A DNA stretch of 54,376 nucleotides from assembly GCA_964399625.1 (NCBI GenBank), contig CAYNSB010000025.1, positions 1 to 54,376 on the forward strand. The letters run 5' to 3'. Both the position numbers and the translations under genes were made by a program. Positions 1-9,145 of the stretch are shown in pieces. Under the pieces are notes generated by a model that did no database searches, was not told the origin of the DNA, and saw only the letters and a program-made list of their open reading frames with translations. Within the stretch, counting starts at the first letter, position 1; every line of letters begins with the position of its first letter. This DNA comes from CAYNSB01 sp964399625 (GTDB lineage: Bacteria > Planctomycetota > Phycisphaerae > Phycisphaerales > UBA1924).

Positions 1-43
<43 letters not shown>

Positions 44-176
44 ACGGACACCCCCGAGGGGTCCACGCCCCAACCAGCGGGCGACGATCATAGACCCCCA
101 CCAAACATGGTCAAACCACACCAGCCCGCACGCACGTCGGGCACGGCTCGCCCCGCGTGTCCGTATCCTGTTCGCT

Positions 177-1769
177 ATGCCGACCCGCTCTCAAACTCTT
201 CGGGCGCTCCGCACGCGCGTGCTCGCCCTTGCCGGCATGTTTGTCCTCGGGGGTTGCTGGACGCACTCGCCCGCCGCTCCCCGCGTGCCCTCGGCGATCG
301 AAGCACCAGCTCAAATCCCCGCCGACGCCTGGCGCCCTCGCGATACGACGGTCCTCAAGCCCCTTCTCGACGCCACGCCCAGCGAGGTGCACGAGTTCAC
401 CCTCCGACCTGGGGCCGATGAATCGAGCCTCACGGGCTTCGACCGCTTCCGCCTTGCGCAAGTCGGCGAACGCGTGCTCTACAAGGGCATCCACGCCAAC
501 GCCCTGCTGCGGATCGTCGATCGCTCGAGCGTCGTGAAGGTCGAGACACCGTCGAACGAGACGTACAGCCCAACCATCGAGCGACTCCGGCAGATGTTCG
601 ATTCGGGGGAGTCTCTTGAGGAACGCGTGTACGGGTTCGTGCCCAACGCCCGCGCGCTTACGTCCCGCACGATCTCCAACGATCGCCTCCTCGAAGCGCT
701 CGAGGACGATCGGGCCCGCCGCGAGGCCCGGCGCGCGATCGGCGCGGCGCAGGGCTCGAGCGTCCAGGAATCGGGCATGCTCGCGGAGACGCTCCTGCTC
801 GCCGGAGCGCCCGTGCGGATCCCCGCGCCCAACGCCACTCAACCGCGCGCGCGAGGGCTCATCCTCCACCTGCACGCGATCGCGGGCAACGGGTACGAGC
901 CGCGCGTGATGGAGGAGTTCGCCCGGCGCGGGTGGGCGATCGTGGACTTCCAGCCCCAGACGTTCGTCCAGACCCCGCTCTCGCCCGAGCAGAGGGCCCG
1001 CGAGAAGGAACTCCTCGAACGGAAGCACGACCTCCAGCGTGAGTTTGCGCGTCTCGTCGCGATCCCGCCCGATCGCGACTCCGACGCCGCCAAGGCCCAG
1101 AACACGACGCAGACCCGCGACGTTCTCTCGCGCATCTACGAGCTCCATCGGCACGCGGCGTACCAGGCCTGCCCCGGCGCGGACCTCGATCCCATCGCCT
1201 CGGACATCGCGAAGGAGGTTGACGAGGCGATGAGCGGCGCGGCGTACGCCGTCGAGGCCGTGCTCGACTACGTCCGCACCCAGCGCCCGGACCTGCCGAC
1301 CCGCCCGCTCGTGCTCATGGGCTTTAGCGCTGGCGCTCTGGCGACGCCCACCGTCGCCGCGCGCCTGGGCGATCAGGTGGACGCCGTGGTCGTCATCGGC
1401 GGCGGGGCGAATGTCCTGCGGTTGTCGCAGGAGAGTGCGCTCACCGACGGCGGGCTTCGCATCCGCTGCGGCGAGAAGAAGATCGACCGTCCGACCCTCG
1501 ATCGCCTCTCGCAGCTCTATCTTGCCCGCTCGCGCCTCGATCCGTACCACACCGCCCCACTGCTCGCGGCGCGCGGCACCCCGGTGCTGCAGGTCCACGC
1601 GAGCGACGACACGTGGGTCCCGGCGTCCGGGGGCGAGCTGCTCTTCGAGCGATTGGGCCGCCCCGAGCGCCTCACGATCCACGCGGACCACGACCTGCTG
1701 TTCTACCTGCTCCCGGGAAAGGCCGAGTGGATCGCCGACTGGGTCGATCGCGCCGTCACCGCTCGATGA
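177..1769 (+). CDS. Lipoprotein alpha/beta hydrolase
   Basis: This 530-residue protein starts with a lipoprotein signal peptide whose lipobox LGGC puts the lipidated Cys near residue 27, so it should be anchored in a membrane facing the periplasm. The C-terminal half is an alpha/beta hydrolase fold. It has the nucleophile elbow GFSAG with Ser at about 384, a candidate acid in HASDDTW near 477 and a candidate His in HADHDLLF near the C-terminus. The middle (about 200-340) is charged and helical and is not recognised. The substrate is unknown; a dienelactone-hydrolase or esterase-like activity is the generic expectation. The gene converges on the next lipoprotein gene, and their 3' ends overlap by 14 bp. 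Confidence 0.8.
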   Translation: MPTRSQTLRALRTRVLALAGMFVLGGCWTHSPAAPRVPSAIEAPAQIPADAWRPRDTTVLKPLLDATPSEVHEFTLRPGADESSLTGFDRFRLAQVGERVLYKGIHANALLRIVDRSSVVKVETPSNETYSPTIERLRQMFDSGESLEERVYGFVPNARALTSRTISNDRLLEALEDDRARREARRAIGAAQGSSVQESGMLAETLLLAGAPVRIPAPNATQPRARGLILHLHAIAGNGYEPRVMEEFARRGWAIVDFQPQTFVQTPLSPEQRAREKELLERKHDLQREFARLVAIPPDRDSDAAKAQNTTQTRDVLSRIYELHRHAAYQACPGADLDPIASDIAKEVDEAMSGAAYAVEAVLDYVRTQRPDLPTRPLVLMGFSAGALATPTVAARLGDQVDAVVVIGGGANVLRLSQESALTDGGLRIRCGEKKIDRPTLDRLSQLYLARSRLDPYHTAPLLAARGTPVLQVHASDDTWVPASGGELLFERLGRPERLTIHADHDLLFYLLPGKAEWIADWVDRAVTAR

Positions 1770-2469
1770 GCCAGCGCAGGCGCCAGTTGCCGCCCTCGAG
1801 CACCATGTCGAAGCCCCGGTACTTGAGCATCTGGTCGGTCTCGCGGTTGCGCATCGTCCAGAGCGTCTGATCGTCCAGGCGAACGCGCCGCACGTTCCGC
1901 CCCACGTTCTCCGCGATCGCGCTGGGCGTGTGCTCGCCCATGGGCAGGCGTGCGAACAGCTTGTTGATGTCCCGCTCGTGCGGGAGCAGCATCGCCAGCG
2001 CTTCTTGCGGGTCGAGCCCGCGTTCGCGGAACTCCCGCACCGTCTCGGCGCAGAGCACCTGCGACGCGAACAGCTTCGCGTCGCGCTCGCGAAGGCACCG
2101 CTCGATGTGCCCCATCAGGTGCACGCCGCTCTTGCTGATCAGCGTGATCGATCCGTCCTTGTTCCGCACCTGGTGCTTGGCCGCGTCCTCGCGCGCTCGC
2201 TCCTGCGCCTCAGCGTCCGAGCCGACAGGCGCCGAGGGCTCGCTCGCGTCCGCCCTGCCCGCGGGCTCCGCGGCGGGCCGGTCGAACACCGCGGGCTCGC
2301 GCGTCTCGGCCCCCTCGAGCCCCGCGAAGAACGGCTTGTACCGCGTGACCTTCTCCTCGGGCGCGCACGACGCCATCGCCACGCACATCCCCAGCGCGAC
2401 GGACGTCCACGCGCCCCTCGCGTCGCGCGCTCGTGCTCGTGCACCTCGCCCCATCTCCCGGGCCCTCAT
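1756..2469 (-). CDS. Hypothetical lipoprotein, translationally coupled to nadB
   Basis: This 237-residue protein has an Arg-rich start, a hydrophobic stretch and a candidate lipobox ending in MASC near residue 34. That makes it a probable lipoprotein, although the lipobox is not canonical. An Ala/Glu/Pro-rich linker follows, and then a compact C-terminal domain of about 120 residues (from VRNKDGSITLISKSG to LEGGNWRLRWLIER). That end looks like a small ligand-binding or NTF2-like fold, but I do not recognise the family. The start ATG overlaps the nadB stop in an ATGA junction (2466-2469), so the two are probably translated together. No catalytic motif is visible. Confidence 0.75.
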   Translation of the reverse strand: MRAREMGRGARARARDARGAWTSVALGMCVAMASCAPEEKVTRYKPFFAGLEGAETREPAVFDRPAAEPAGRADASEPSAPVGSDAEAQERAREDAAKHQVRNKDGSITLISKSGVHLMGHIERCLRERDAKLFASQVLCAETVREFRERGLDPQEALAMLLPHERDINKLFARLPMGEHTPSAIAENVGRNVRRVRLDDQTLWTMRNRETDQMLKYRGFDMVLEGGNWRLRWLIER

Positions 2470-4163
2470 GATCGCGCCACGCCCGTGCGCGACGCCTCGC
2501 TCGCGCCACGCCGCCAGCCCTCGTGCGCGAGGAACTCCTCGCGCGTGCCGGGGAAGTCGTCGCGCGCGTGGCACCCGCGGCTCTCCTCGCGCCACAGGGC
2601 CGAGCGGGCCATGATCGCGCCCACCAGCAGCAGGTTCTGCGTCTCCCATCCTGCGGGATCGTCGAAGATCTTGTCCAGCGTGTACCGCCCCCAGAAATCG
2701 AACATGCTCGCCACGTCGCGCAGCTTCCCGCCCGTCCGCACGATGCCCACGTTCCGCCACATCGCCGAACGCAGGCTGCTCCGCACGTCCGCCAGGTCCA
2801 GCTCGCCCTGATCGCTGGGTCGGATGTCGCTCACCACGGACACCGGCCCGCGCCGCCCGTTGCCCGAGGCCTTTTTCGTCTCTCCGGCCACGCGCCCGGC
2901 GATCTCCCCCATCACGAGCCCCTCCAGCAGCGAGTTGCTCGCGAGACGGTTGGCGCCGTGCAGCCCCGTGCACGCGGACTCCCCCGCCGCCATCAGCCCG
3001 GGCACATCGCTCCGCCCCGAGAGGTCCGTGCGCACGCCGCCGATCATGTAGTGCGCCGCGGGGTGCACGGGGATCAGGTCGCGCGAGGGCTCCAGATCGA
3101 ACCGCTTGAGCTCGGCGTGGATGGTCGGGAATCGCTCGTCGAATTGCTTGATCCCGCGGCAGTCCAGCCAGACGTGCCTCCCGCCCTGCTTGTGGATCTG
3201 CTCCACGATCGCGCGGGCCACCACGTCGCGGGGCGCCAGCTCCGCCATCGCGTGCACCTCGGGCATGAACCGGCGCTGGCCCATGTCCAGCAGCAGCGCT
3301 CCCTCGCCACGCACCGCCTCGCTGATGAGCGAGCGCGGCGCGCCCGGCAGGTACAGCGTCGTGGGATGGAACTGCATGAACGCCATGTCCGACAGCGTCG
3401 CGCCCGCCCGATACGCCATCGCCTCGCCGTCGCCCGTCGCGACCTTGGGATTGCTCGTCTCGCGGTACACCTGCCCCGCGCCGCCCGTGGCGAGGATCGT
3501 CGTCTCGGCCCAGATCATCTGCAGCCCGTACTTGGGGTGGTGCGTGATCGCGCCCATCACGGGCGAGCCGACCTCCGACGAGGGCGTGATCAGGTCCAGC
3601 GCGAAGCACCGCTCGAACAGGCGGATGCCCTGCGTCGTGCGCGAGCGCTCCCACAGGCACCGCTGGAACTCGCGCCCCGTCGCGTCGCCGTGCGAGTGCA
3701 GGATGCGCGACGCCGAGTGCCCGCCCTCGCGCCCCAGCTGCAGCGATCCCTTCGCGTCCCGGTCCAGATCAAGCCCCCACGACAGGCACTCCTCGAGCCG
3801 CTTGGCCCCCTCGCGCACGATCAGGCGAACCGCGGGCTCGTCGCACAGCCCCGCGCCGCACTCGAGCGTGTCCTTGATGTGGGCCTCGACATCCCGCGCC
3901 CCGCCGCCGTCGCTGGCCCTTCGAGTGCGCTCCCCCTCGCCCATGCCCGAGACCGCGATCCCGCCCTGCGCCCACGCGGTGTTGCTGTCGTAGGCGTCGC
4001 CCTTGAGCAGCACGATCACGTCGCATCCCGCGTTCGCCGCGGCGATCGCCGCCCGCAGCCCCGCCACACCCCCGCCGATCACCAGCACGTCGGTGAAGAT
4101 CTGCGGCAGCAGCGAGGATCGGAACGGGATGAGGTACCGGCGCTGGTCGAACACACGTTCCAT
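2466..4163 (-). CDS. nadB: L-aspartate oxidase
   Basis: NadB oxidises L-aspartate to iminoaspartate using FAD, the first step of de novo NAD synthesis; NadA then uses the product. The 565-residue protein shows the N-terminal FAD-binding VIGGGVAGLRAAI, the TAWAQGGIA segment, the succinate dehydrogenase-like FHPT motif (MQFHPTTLY), GGVRTDLSGRSDVPGL, and GESACTGLHGANRLASNSLLEG close to the C-terminal cap. Length fits the family (about 530-560). A Gly/Arg-rich insert (about 77-95) is unusual. No nadA or nadC is nearby. It is the first gene of a two-gene unit with the downstream lipoprotein and lies 79 bp from the divergent AAA-like gene. Confidence 0.95.
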   Translation of the reverse strand: MERVFDQRRYLIPFRSSLLPQIFTDVLVIGGGVAGLRAAIAAANAGCDVIVLLKGDAYDSNTAWAQGGIAVSGMGEGERTRRASDGGGARDVEAHIKDTLECGAGLCDEPAVRLIVREGAKRLEECLSWGLDLDRDAKGSLQLGREGGHSASRILHSHGDATGREFQRCLWERSRTTQGIRLFERCFALDLITPSSEVGSPVMGAITHHPKYGLQMIWAETTILATGGAGQVYRETSNPKVATGDGEAMAYRAGATLSDMAFMQFHPTTLYLPGAPRSLISEAVRGEGALLLDMGQRRFMPEVHAMAELAPRDVVARAIVEQIHKQGGRHVWLDCRGIKQFDERFPTIHAELKRFDLEPSRDLIPVHPAAHYMIGGVRTDLSGRSDVPGLMAAGESACTGLHGANRLASNSLLEGLVMGEIAGRVAGETKKASGNGRRGPVSVVSDIRPSDQGELDLADVRSSLRSAMWRNVGIVRTGGKLRDVASMFDFWGRYTLDKIFDDPAGWETQNLLLVGAIMARSALWREESRGCHARDDFPGTREEFLAHEGWRRGASEASRTGVARS

Positions 4164-4242
4164 GCGCCCAAGTGTACGGACGTCGCTCCACCCCGCCCGC
4201 GAACGGTTCGCGCCCGCGGACGTTCCCGGCTACGCTGGAGCC

Positions 4243-5253
4243 ATGCCTCCCCGTCGAGCCCCGATCCGCACGCGAGCGCTGACCCTGCTCGCGGGCACCG
4301 TTCCCGCGGCGCTCGCCCGCGCCCAGGACTCGGGCGGCGAATCCACCACCCTGCTGCTCACCGAGCAGATGCTCGTGCTCGCGACGATCCTCGGGTCCGT
4401 CGCGGCCCTGCCCACCCTCATCGAGTTCCTCGTCGAGCGCCGCAAGCGACGCGAGCGCCTCGCCCTCTCGCTCGACGATGAGGCGGTCGCGAGCCTCTCG
4501 GTGCGCCTCGCGGGGCAGGAGGAACTGCTCGAGGACATCGCGGACCTCATCGATCGCATCAAGGACCCGCGCGCCTATCGCTCGCTCACGCTGGGCAACG
4601 AGGCCCTCATCATCGGCCCCCCGCTGTCGGGAAAGAAGACGCTCGCTCGCCGCATCGCGCAGCTGGGCGGCATCGAGCGGCTCATCACCGTCTACAACCC
4701 GCGCAACACTGACGCCCTCGCCCGCGCCAAGACACTCCTCCGCCGGCAGACCGACGAGCGCGTCATGCTCCTGCTTCCCAACATCGACGAAGTCGTTCGC
4801 GCCGACGACGAGGAACTCGAGGCCGAGCTCGACGCGCTCATCGAGACCACCAGCGGACGCCAGAACGTGATGGTCGTGGGCACGGCGTCGCACTTCGAGC
4901 CCGACTCGCGCGTGGACAACCTCTTCGGCATGAAGATCGTCCTCCCGGGCACGCCGCCCGTGCGCCCGGCCCAGCGCCCCCACGATCCCGCGCTTGCGCA
5001 CGTCCTCGAGCGCGTCGCACGCTTCTACCTCGCCCGCGCGGGGAAGGATTCGTGCCGTTTGGAAGGTCACGACGAGGCCGCGGCGATCGCGCGAATCCTG
5101 GGCGTCGCGCAGAATCCCGCGGAGATCGAGGACATCGTGGAGGCCGCACGCACCGACGCGCTCTATCGCTTGCGCACGGGCAAGACGCCCACCGGCGCGA
5201 TCACGCCCGAAGTGCTGGGCAAGGCGATCCGGCGCGTCATGGCGACGCCTTGA
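4243..5253 (+). CDS. Membrane-anchored AAA-like ATPase
   Basis: This 336-residue protein has a probable N-terminal signal or anchor, a second hydrophobic segment (about 40-62, MLVLATILGSVAALPTLIEF) and a basic stop-transfer RRKRRER. A P-loop ATPase domain follows. The Walker A is GPPLSGKKT at 125-133 with Lys131, where the usual GKT/S is GKK followed by Thr. The Walker B is VMLLLPNIDE near 180. The C-terminal helical part (about 240-336) resembles an AAA+ lid. The role is unknown; similar ATPases act in proteolysis or membrane remodelling, but no protease domain is present. It is divergent from nadB and convergent with the CvpA-like gene. Confidence 0.75.
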   Translation: MPPRRAPIRTRALTLLAGTVPAALARAQDSGGESTTLLLTEQMLVLATILGSVAALPTLIEFLVERRKRRERLALSLDDEAVASLSVRLAGQEELLEDIADLIDRIKDPRAYRSLTLGNEALIIGPPLSGKKTLARRIAQLGGIERLITVYNPRNTDALARAKTLLRRQTDERVMLLLPNIDEVVRADDEELEAELDALIETTSGRQNVMVVGTASHFEPDSRVDNLFGMKIVLPGTPPVRPAQRPHDPALAHVLERVARFYLARAGKDSCRLEGHDEAAAIARILGVAQNPAEIEDIVEAARTDALYRLRTGKTPTGAITPEVLGKAIRRVMATP

Positions 5254-5301
5254 CCGCTCGGCCCGCGCTCCGGCGCATTCTGTAAACGCTCGACACGCGC
5301 G

Positions 5302-7086
5302 TTACCGACCGCCGCCCTCGACCTTCTTCGGCGGGTCGTACGTCTCGATCACCTTCGCGCCCAGGCGCAGTTCCTTGACCTCGACGCCCGAGCTCACGAG
5401 GAAGACCAAACGCAGCGTCTTGCTCGGATCGTTCCGTCCCACGCTGGGCGCATCGCGCATGGAGCGCAGCGGCTGGCCCTTGGTGTACCGGATCTTCACG
5501 TTGTCCTGATCCTGATAGACATATCCCACCGCGTCGTAGGAGTTGCCGTTCGTGTCGATCAGTTGCGGCGCCGCGAGCATCTCCGCCGCGTCCAGCGCCT
5601 GCCCGAACTCGCTCTTGCGCTGCAGCGGCGTGAAGTTCACCTGCACGACCGCCACGTCGGGCGACGCCGAGAACTTGCCGATCTGCAGCTTCGGATCGAG
5701 CGCCTTGCCCAGGTCCGACCGCTTGAGGGTCTGCTCGCCCTCCTCGATCGACCACCCGCGCTGCTCCTGGGTGACCTTCAGGTTCCCTTCCTTGCTCTTC
5801 TGGATGTTGAACCCGAGGCCGTTGCCCACCGTGAACGGGCTCTGGTCGATCACCTGCGCCGCGGACGTGTCCTTCACCTGCTCGCCGTTCTCGTCCAGGA
5901 TCGGGCCCACGCCGCCCATGCCCGCGAGCTGGCCCGCGACGATCGCGTTGTCGCGCTGCGTGGTGTCCTCAAACTTGGTCGGCGTCACTCGCTCCAATTC
6001 CGCACGCACACCCTTCACGTAGAGCGCCAAGGGCGTGTAGCCCGCGGGAACCACGAACTCGAAGGCCATCACCGGCTCGGCCGACGCACCGACCGAACTG
6101 AAGAACGCGCGGTCCGCGTCCATCCGGAACCGCTGATACGCGACCTTTGTCGGGTCGTCCTGGTTCGTGATGATCGCCACGGGGTGCAGCGCGACCGAGT
6201 CGTCGTTCGCGTCCTTGGCCACCAGGCGCACCTGCCCGTTGCCGATGACCACGTTGCCCGTGCGCTCGCGCGCCGCGGCGGTGAACTTCAGCGTGTATCC
6301 CGCGAGGTACCCTGTGGGGTACGACTGCCCGTGCAGATCGCTCGCCCGCTGCGACGCGGCGCTCCACGAGTCCTTGAGAAGGCTGTCCGCCGGCGCGCCG
6401 CGCACCGGGTCGCCCACGGTGTACCCGCCCACCAGAGAGAACGATGTGGGCTTCTGCGTCGTGCGCCCGCGGTCCTCGTAGGTCAGGCGCATGCTCGCCG
6501 GCAGCAGCGCATAGTCCGGATGCCACACCGCCAGCGGATCGCCCGTCCGCAGCGTGGTCGTCGAGAGCTGCGCGTACAGCCCCGCCGTCAGCTCATCGAC
6601 CCAGGGCTTGAAGCTCCCCTTGGCCTTCTCCAGGCTGCCGCGATTGCTCGTGCCCTCGTTGTTCACGAGCTTGTGCCCGCCGAAGTCCGACTCCAGGCGA
6701 AGGAACCCGATGGACAGCACCGCCACGCCGCCGCAGATGACCCCCGAGATCGCCCCGCACAACCCGCCGCCGATGTAGTTGGTCGTCTTGTCGCACACGA
6801 CGTTCGCCGGCAGCAGCGCGTCCACGACGACCCGCAGCACCGCCAGCGAGATCGCGAACGGCAGCGCGAGCGCGAGCCCCCACGACATGTCGCCCAGAAA
6901 GCTCCCGAAGCCGCGCTCGGGCGAGGCCCCCAGCAGCATGTACCCCAGCGGCTCCCACACGCCAAAGGCGATCGCCCCCGCCGCGAGCACGCACACCATG
7001 TGCAGCAGCGCCGAGAAGAACCCACGCGTCATCCACACGTACGCGCTCAGCCCCACGGCGAGCACGGCGATCGCGATCATCATCAT
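5302..7086 (-). CDS. CvpA-like membrane protein with large soluble domain
   Basis: This 594-residue protein starts with about four transmembrane helices (1-135) arranged like a CvpA-family domain: an N-terminal MMMIAIAVLAVGLSAYVW helix, a long second pair, and a Gly-rich helix GGLCGAISGVICGGVAVL. The remaining 450 residues are polar and beta-rich, are predicted to lie outside the membrane, and contain no motif I can name. Three Met codons open the gene (7086, 7083, 7080). It begins 15 bp after the stop of the GspE-like gene and is surely co-transcribed with it. CvpA itself is linked to colicin V export and envelope integrity; a matching role here is only inference. Confidence 0.75.
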   Translation of the reverse strand: MMMIAIAVLAVGLSAYVWMTRGFFSALLHMVCVLAAGAIAFGVWEPLGYMLLGASPERGFGSFLGDMSWGLALALPFAISLAVLRVVVDALLPANVVCDKTTNYIGGGLCGAISGVICGGVAVLSIGFLRLESDFGGHKLVNNEGTSNRGSLEKAKGSFKPWVDELTAGLYAQLSTTTLRTGDPLAVWHPDYALLPASMRLTYEDRGRTTQKPTSFSLVGGYTVGDPVRGAPADSLLKDSWSAASQRASDLHGQSYPTGYLAGYTLKFTAAARERTGNVVIGNGQVRLVAKDANDDSVALHPVAIITNQDDPTKVAYQRFRMDADRAFFSSVGASAEPVMAFEFVVPAGYTPLALYVKGVRAELERVTPTKFEDTTQRDNAIVAGQLAGMGGVGPILDENGEQVKDTSAAQVIDQSPFTVGNGLGFNIQKSKEGNLKVTQEQRGWSIEEGEQTLKRSDLGKALDPKLQIGKFSASPDVAVVQVNFTPLQRKSEFGQALDAAEMLAAPQLIDTNGNSYDAVGYVYQDQDNVKIRYTKGQPLRSMRDAPSVGRNDPSKTLRLVFLVSSGVEVKELRLGAKVIETYDPPKKVEGGGR

Positions 7087-7101
7087 GGCCCGGTCCTCCG
7101 T

Positions 7102-8844
7102 TCAAGCCTTCGGACGCGCCGCCCCGCTCGGCGCCGCCTTCGCACCACCCGCCGCGCCGGGCTTCGCCGGCGTCGCGGGCTTGTTCTCCGCCGTGATTCG
7201 GCTCAGCTCTTCCACGCTCGTCGTGCCCGCGACCACCTTCGCGATCGCCGCCTGACGGATCGTGGGCAGCCCCTTCTTGCGGAACTCGGCGAGCACGCCG
7301 TTGAGGTTCCCCTCGCCGATGAGCTTCCGAACGTCAGCGTCCACGGGGAACACCTCGAACACGCCCGCCTGACCCGTGTACCCGATGCCCTGGCACACCG
7401 GGCACACCTCGGGCTTGTTCTTGATCAGCACCTGCCCGCCCTTCTTGTACAACTGCGACACCTTGCCGGCGGGCACGCCCAGCGTCTTGAGCATCTCGGG
7501 CGATGGCGAGTACCCCACCCGGCAGTTGGTGCACAGGCACCGCACCAGGCGCTGCGCCAGCACGCCGGAAAGCCCCTTGCCCGCCAGCTCCGCGTCCCCC
7601 ACCGCCTTCACGTACGCCTGCAGCGCCGTGATCGCGTTGTCCGTTCGCAGCGACAGGTACACCCGCGTGCGATCGAAGTCCGCCTTGGCGATCTCCTTGG
7701 CCGTCGCCTCGTCGGGCATCTCCGCCACGCCCACCACCTGCGGATCACGCCGCAGGATCGAGCGCACAAACGTCGAGTACTCGGGCCCGTCGCCCGTCTG
7801 CTCGAACTGGTTCTGGCGAACGCCCTCCAGCGCGTCCTGCGGCTCCAGCTCCACCGTCTGGATGTTCTGCGTGTACGCGTCGTGCATCCGAAGCACGCCG
7901 TACAGCGTCGTCGTCCGTCCCTGGTCCGGGCCCGCCGCCAGCAGCACCAGCCCCTTGGCGTCGCTGACGATCTTCTTGAGCGCCTCCATCTGCGGCCCGA
8001 GCAGCCCGAGGTCCGCCTCCTTGCGGCGCACCTGCTTCTCGGGATCGAACAGCAGCGTCATCCGCTGCCCGCCCGTGGCGCCCTGCGACTGCACGCGTAC
8101 ACGCGTCTTGGCGTCGCTCCGCTCGACCGTCACGTCCGCGCTCATCCGCCGACGGCGATCGTTCACGTCCAGCTTCGCCGCGCCTTTCCAGAAGTCGATG
8201 ATCCGCACGGCGCTGGGCGCCGGCATCGCCTCGGGCTGCCCCGGGCGCATGCCGTCGATCAGGTACGACAGCGCGTACGCGTTGTCCTTGCCCGTCGGCG
8301 CCAGGTCCACCTGCGACGCGCGATTGCCCAGGCCCTTGATCACCAACGCCTCGGCCGCCGCACGCACCTCGAACTCGGGCGAATCGACCTGCGGCGGGGC
8401 GACGAGCGTCTTGTCGGGCGCGGAGATCTTCAGCTCCACCTTGGCGACCTTCTTCGCCGCGGCCTTCTCCTCCCGCGCCTTGGCCATGCTCGCCAGCGCG
8501 TTGAGCTTGATGTGGTGCGCCTCGGGCACGCGATCGTCCTTGTTCGCCACCATCGGGTACACGAACAGGTCGATCGCCAGCACCACCAGCGCCACCGCCA
8601 GCCCGACCCAGAACGCCGCCTCTCCCTTGATCGGCATCAGCAGCGCCGCCCCCAGGGCCACCATCCCGAGCACCAGGTGGATCACGTTCCACTTCTCGCG
8701 CCCAAGATGGAAGCGCAGCGCGTGCTTGTCGTACACCTTGCTGATCACCCACGCCCACCCCACGAACGGGATCAGCAGAAGGATCGGCTTCCAGAACGAC
8801 ACGAGGAACTTGCCCTCGCCCAGCATCAGCAGCGTCTGGCTCAT
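7102..8844 (-). CDS. Membrane-anchored GspE/PilB homologue with degenerate ATPase motifs
   Basis: With the start placed at 8844 (ATG preceded by GGTGGAG) the protein has 580 residues; an ORF start at 8922 lacks a ribosome site. Residues about 12-35 and 52-100 are membrane helices, which is odd for this soluble ATPase family. The rest follows the GspE/PilB layout, but the key motifs have decayed. Walker A reads AAGPDQGRTTTLYG, with Arg310 where Lys is expected. The Asp box is TVELEPQDALEG instead of T-EDPVE. The Walker B region is DPQVVGVAEMPD instead of DPDVILIGEIRD, and the His box is RTDNAITA instead of HTNDA. The zinc tetracysteine (CLCTNC and CPVCQ) is kept. It is likely a structural or regulatory pseudo-ATPase. 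Confidence 0.85.
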   Translation of the reverse strand: MSQTLLMLGEGKFLVSFWKPILLLIPFVGWAWVISKVYDKHALRFHLGREKWNVIHLVLGMVALGAALLMPIKGEAAFWVGLAVALVVLAIDLFVYPMVANKDDRVPEAHHIKLNALASMAKAREEKAAAKKVAKVELKISAPDKTLVAPPQVDSPEFEVRAAAEALVIKGLGNRASQVDLAPTGKDNAYALSYLIDGMRPGQPEAMPAPSAVRIIDFWKGAAKLDVNDRRRRMSADVTVERSDAKTRVRVQSQGATGGQRMTLLFDPEKQVRRKEADLGLLGPQMEALKKIVSDAKGLVLLAAGPDQGRTTTLYGVLRMHDAYTQNIQTVELEPQDALEGVRQNQFEQTGDGPEYSTFVRSILRRDPQVVGVAEMPDEATAKEIAKADFDRTRVYLSLRTDNAITALQAYVKAVGDAELAGKGLSGVLAQRLVRCLCTNCRVGYSPSPEMLKTLGVPAGKVSQLYKKGGQVLIKNKPEVCPVCQGIGYTGQAGVFEVFPVDADVRKLIGEGNLNGVLAEFRKKGLPTIRQAAIAKVVAGTTSVEELSRITAENKPATPAKPGAAGGAKAAPSGAARPKA

Positions 8845-9145
8845 GCGCTCCACCAGGGGCCCATGCCCCGCAAGGGTCAACCGCCGGCCCGCTCGCATCC
8901 CGAACGCGCCGACACCCTCCATTCAGGATGAAGGGGGTGAGGATGGTACAACCTCCGCGGCTCCCACGCTGCGGGTTTCCGTCAGCCCGGTTCAAGAGTC
9001 ATTCAACCAGACGCCGGGCGAGTCGCCAGTCCGACTTGAACGTCGCTCCCCCGGCTGGGTTGCATCGCAGATTTACCACAGCCGAGCAGCCTTGTAGCCC
9101 AACTAGCCGTTCTTGTGGTGAATCGCGCGTGAGCCGAGGTTCGTC
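8845..9145. other. Intergenic stretch with no supported gene
   Basis: About 300 bases lie between the GspE-like start and the acetyltransferase stop, both on the minus strand. The part from 8845 to 8922 could extend the GspE-like frame upstream, but it reads as unlikely protein. I see no tRNA, hairpin terminator or strong promoter. Promoters for the GspE-like operon should lie here. Confidence 0.4.

Noticed and set aside
5563..8931. Very long open frame on the plus strand (1122 codons) opposite the CvpA-like and GspE-like genes
   Set aside because: It is Arg/His/Leu-rich antisense of well-supported genes, typical of GC-rich DNA.
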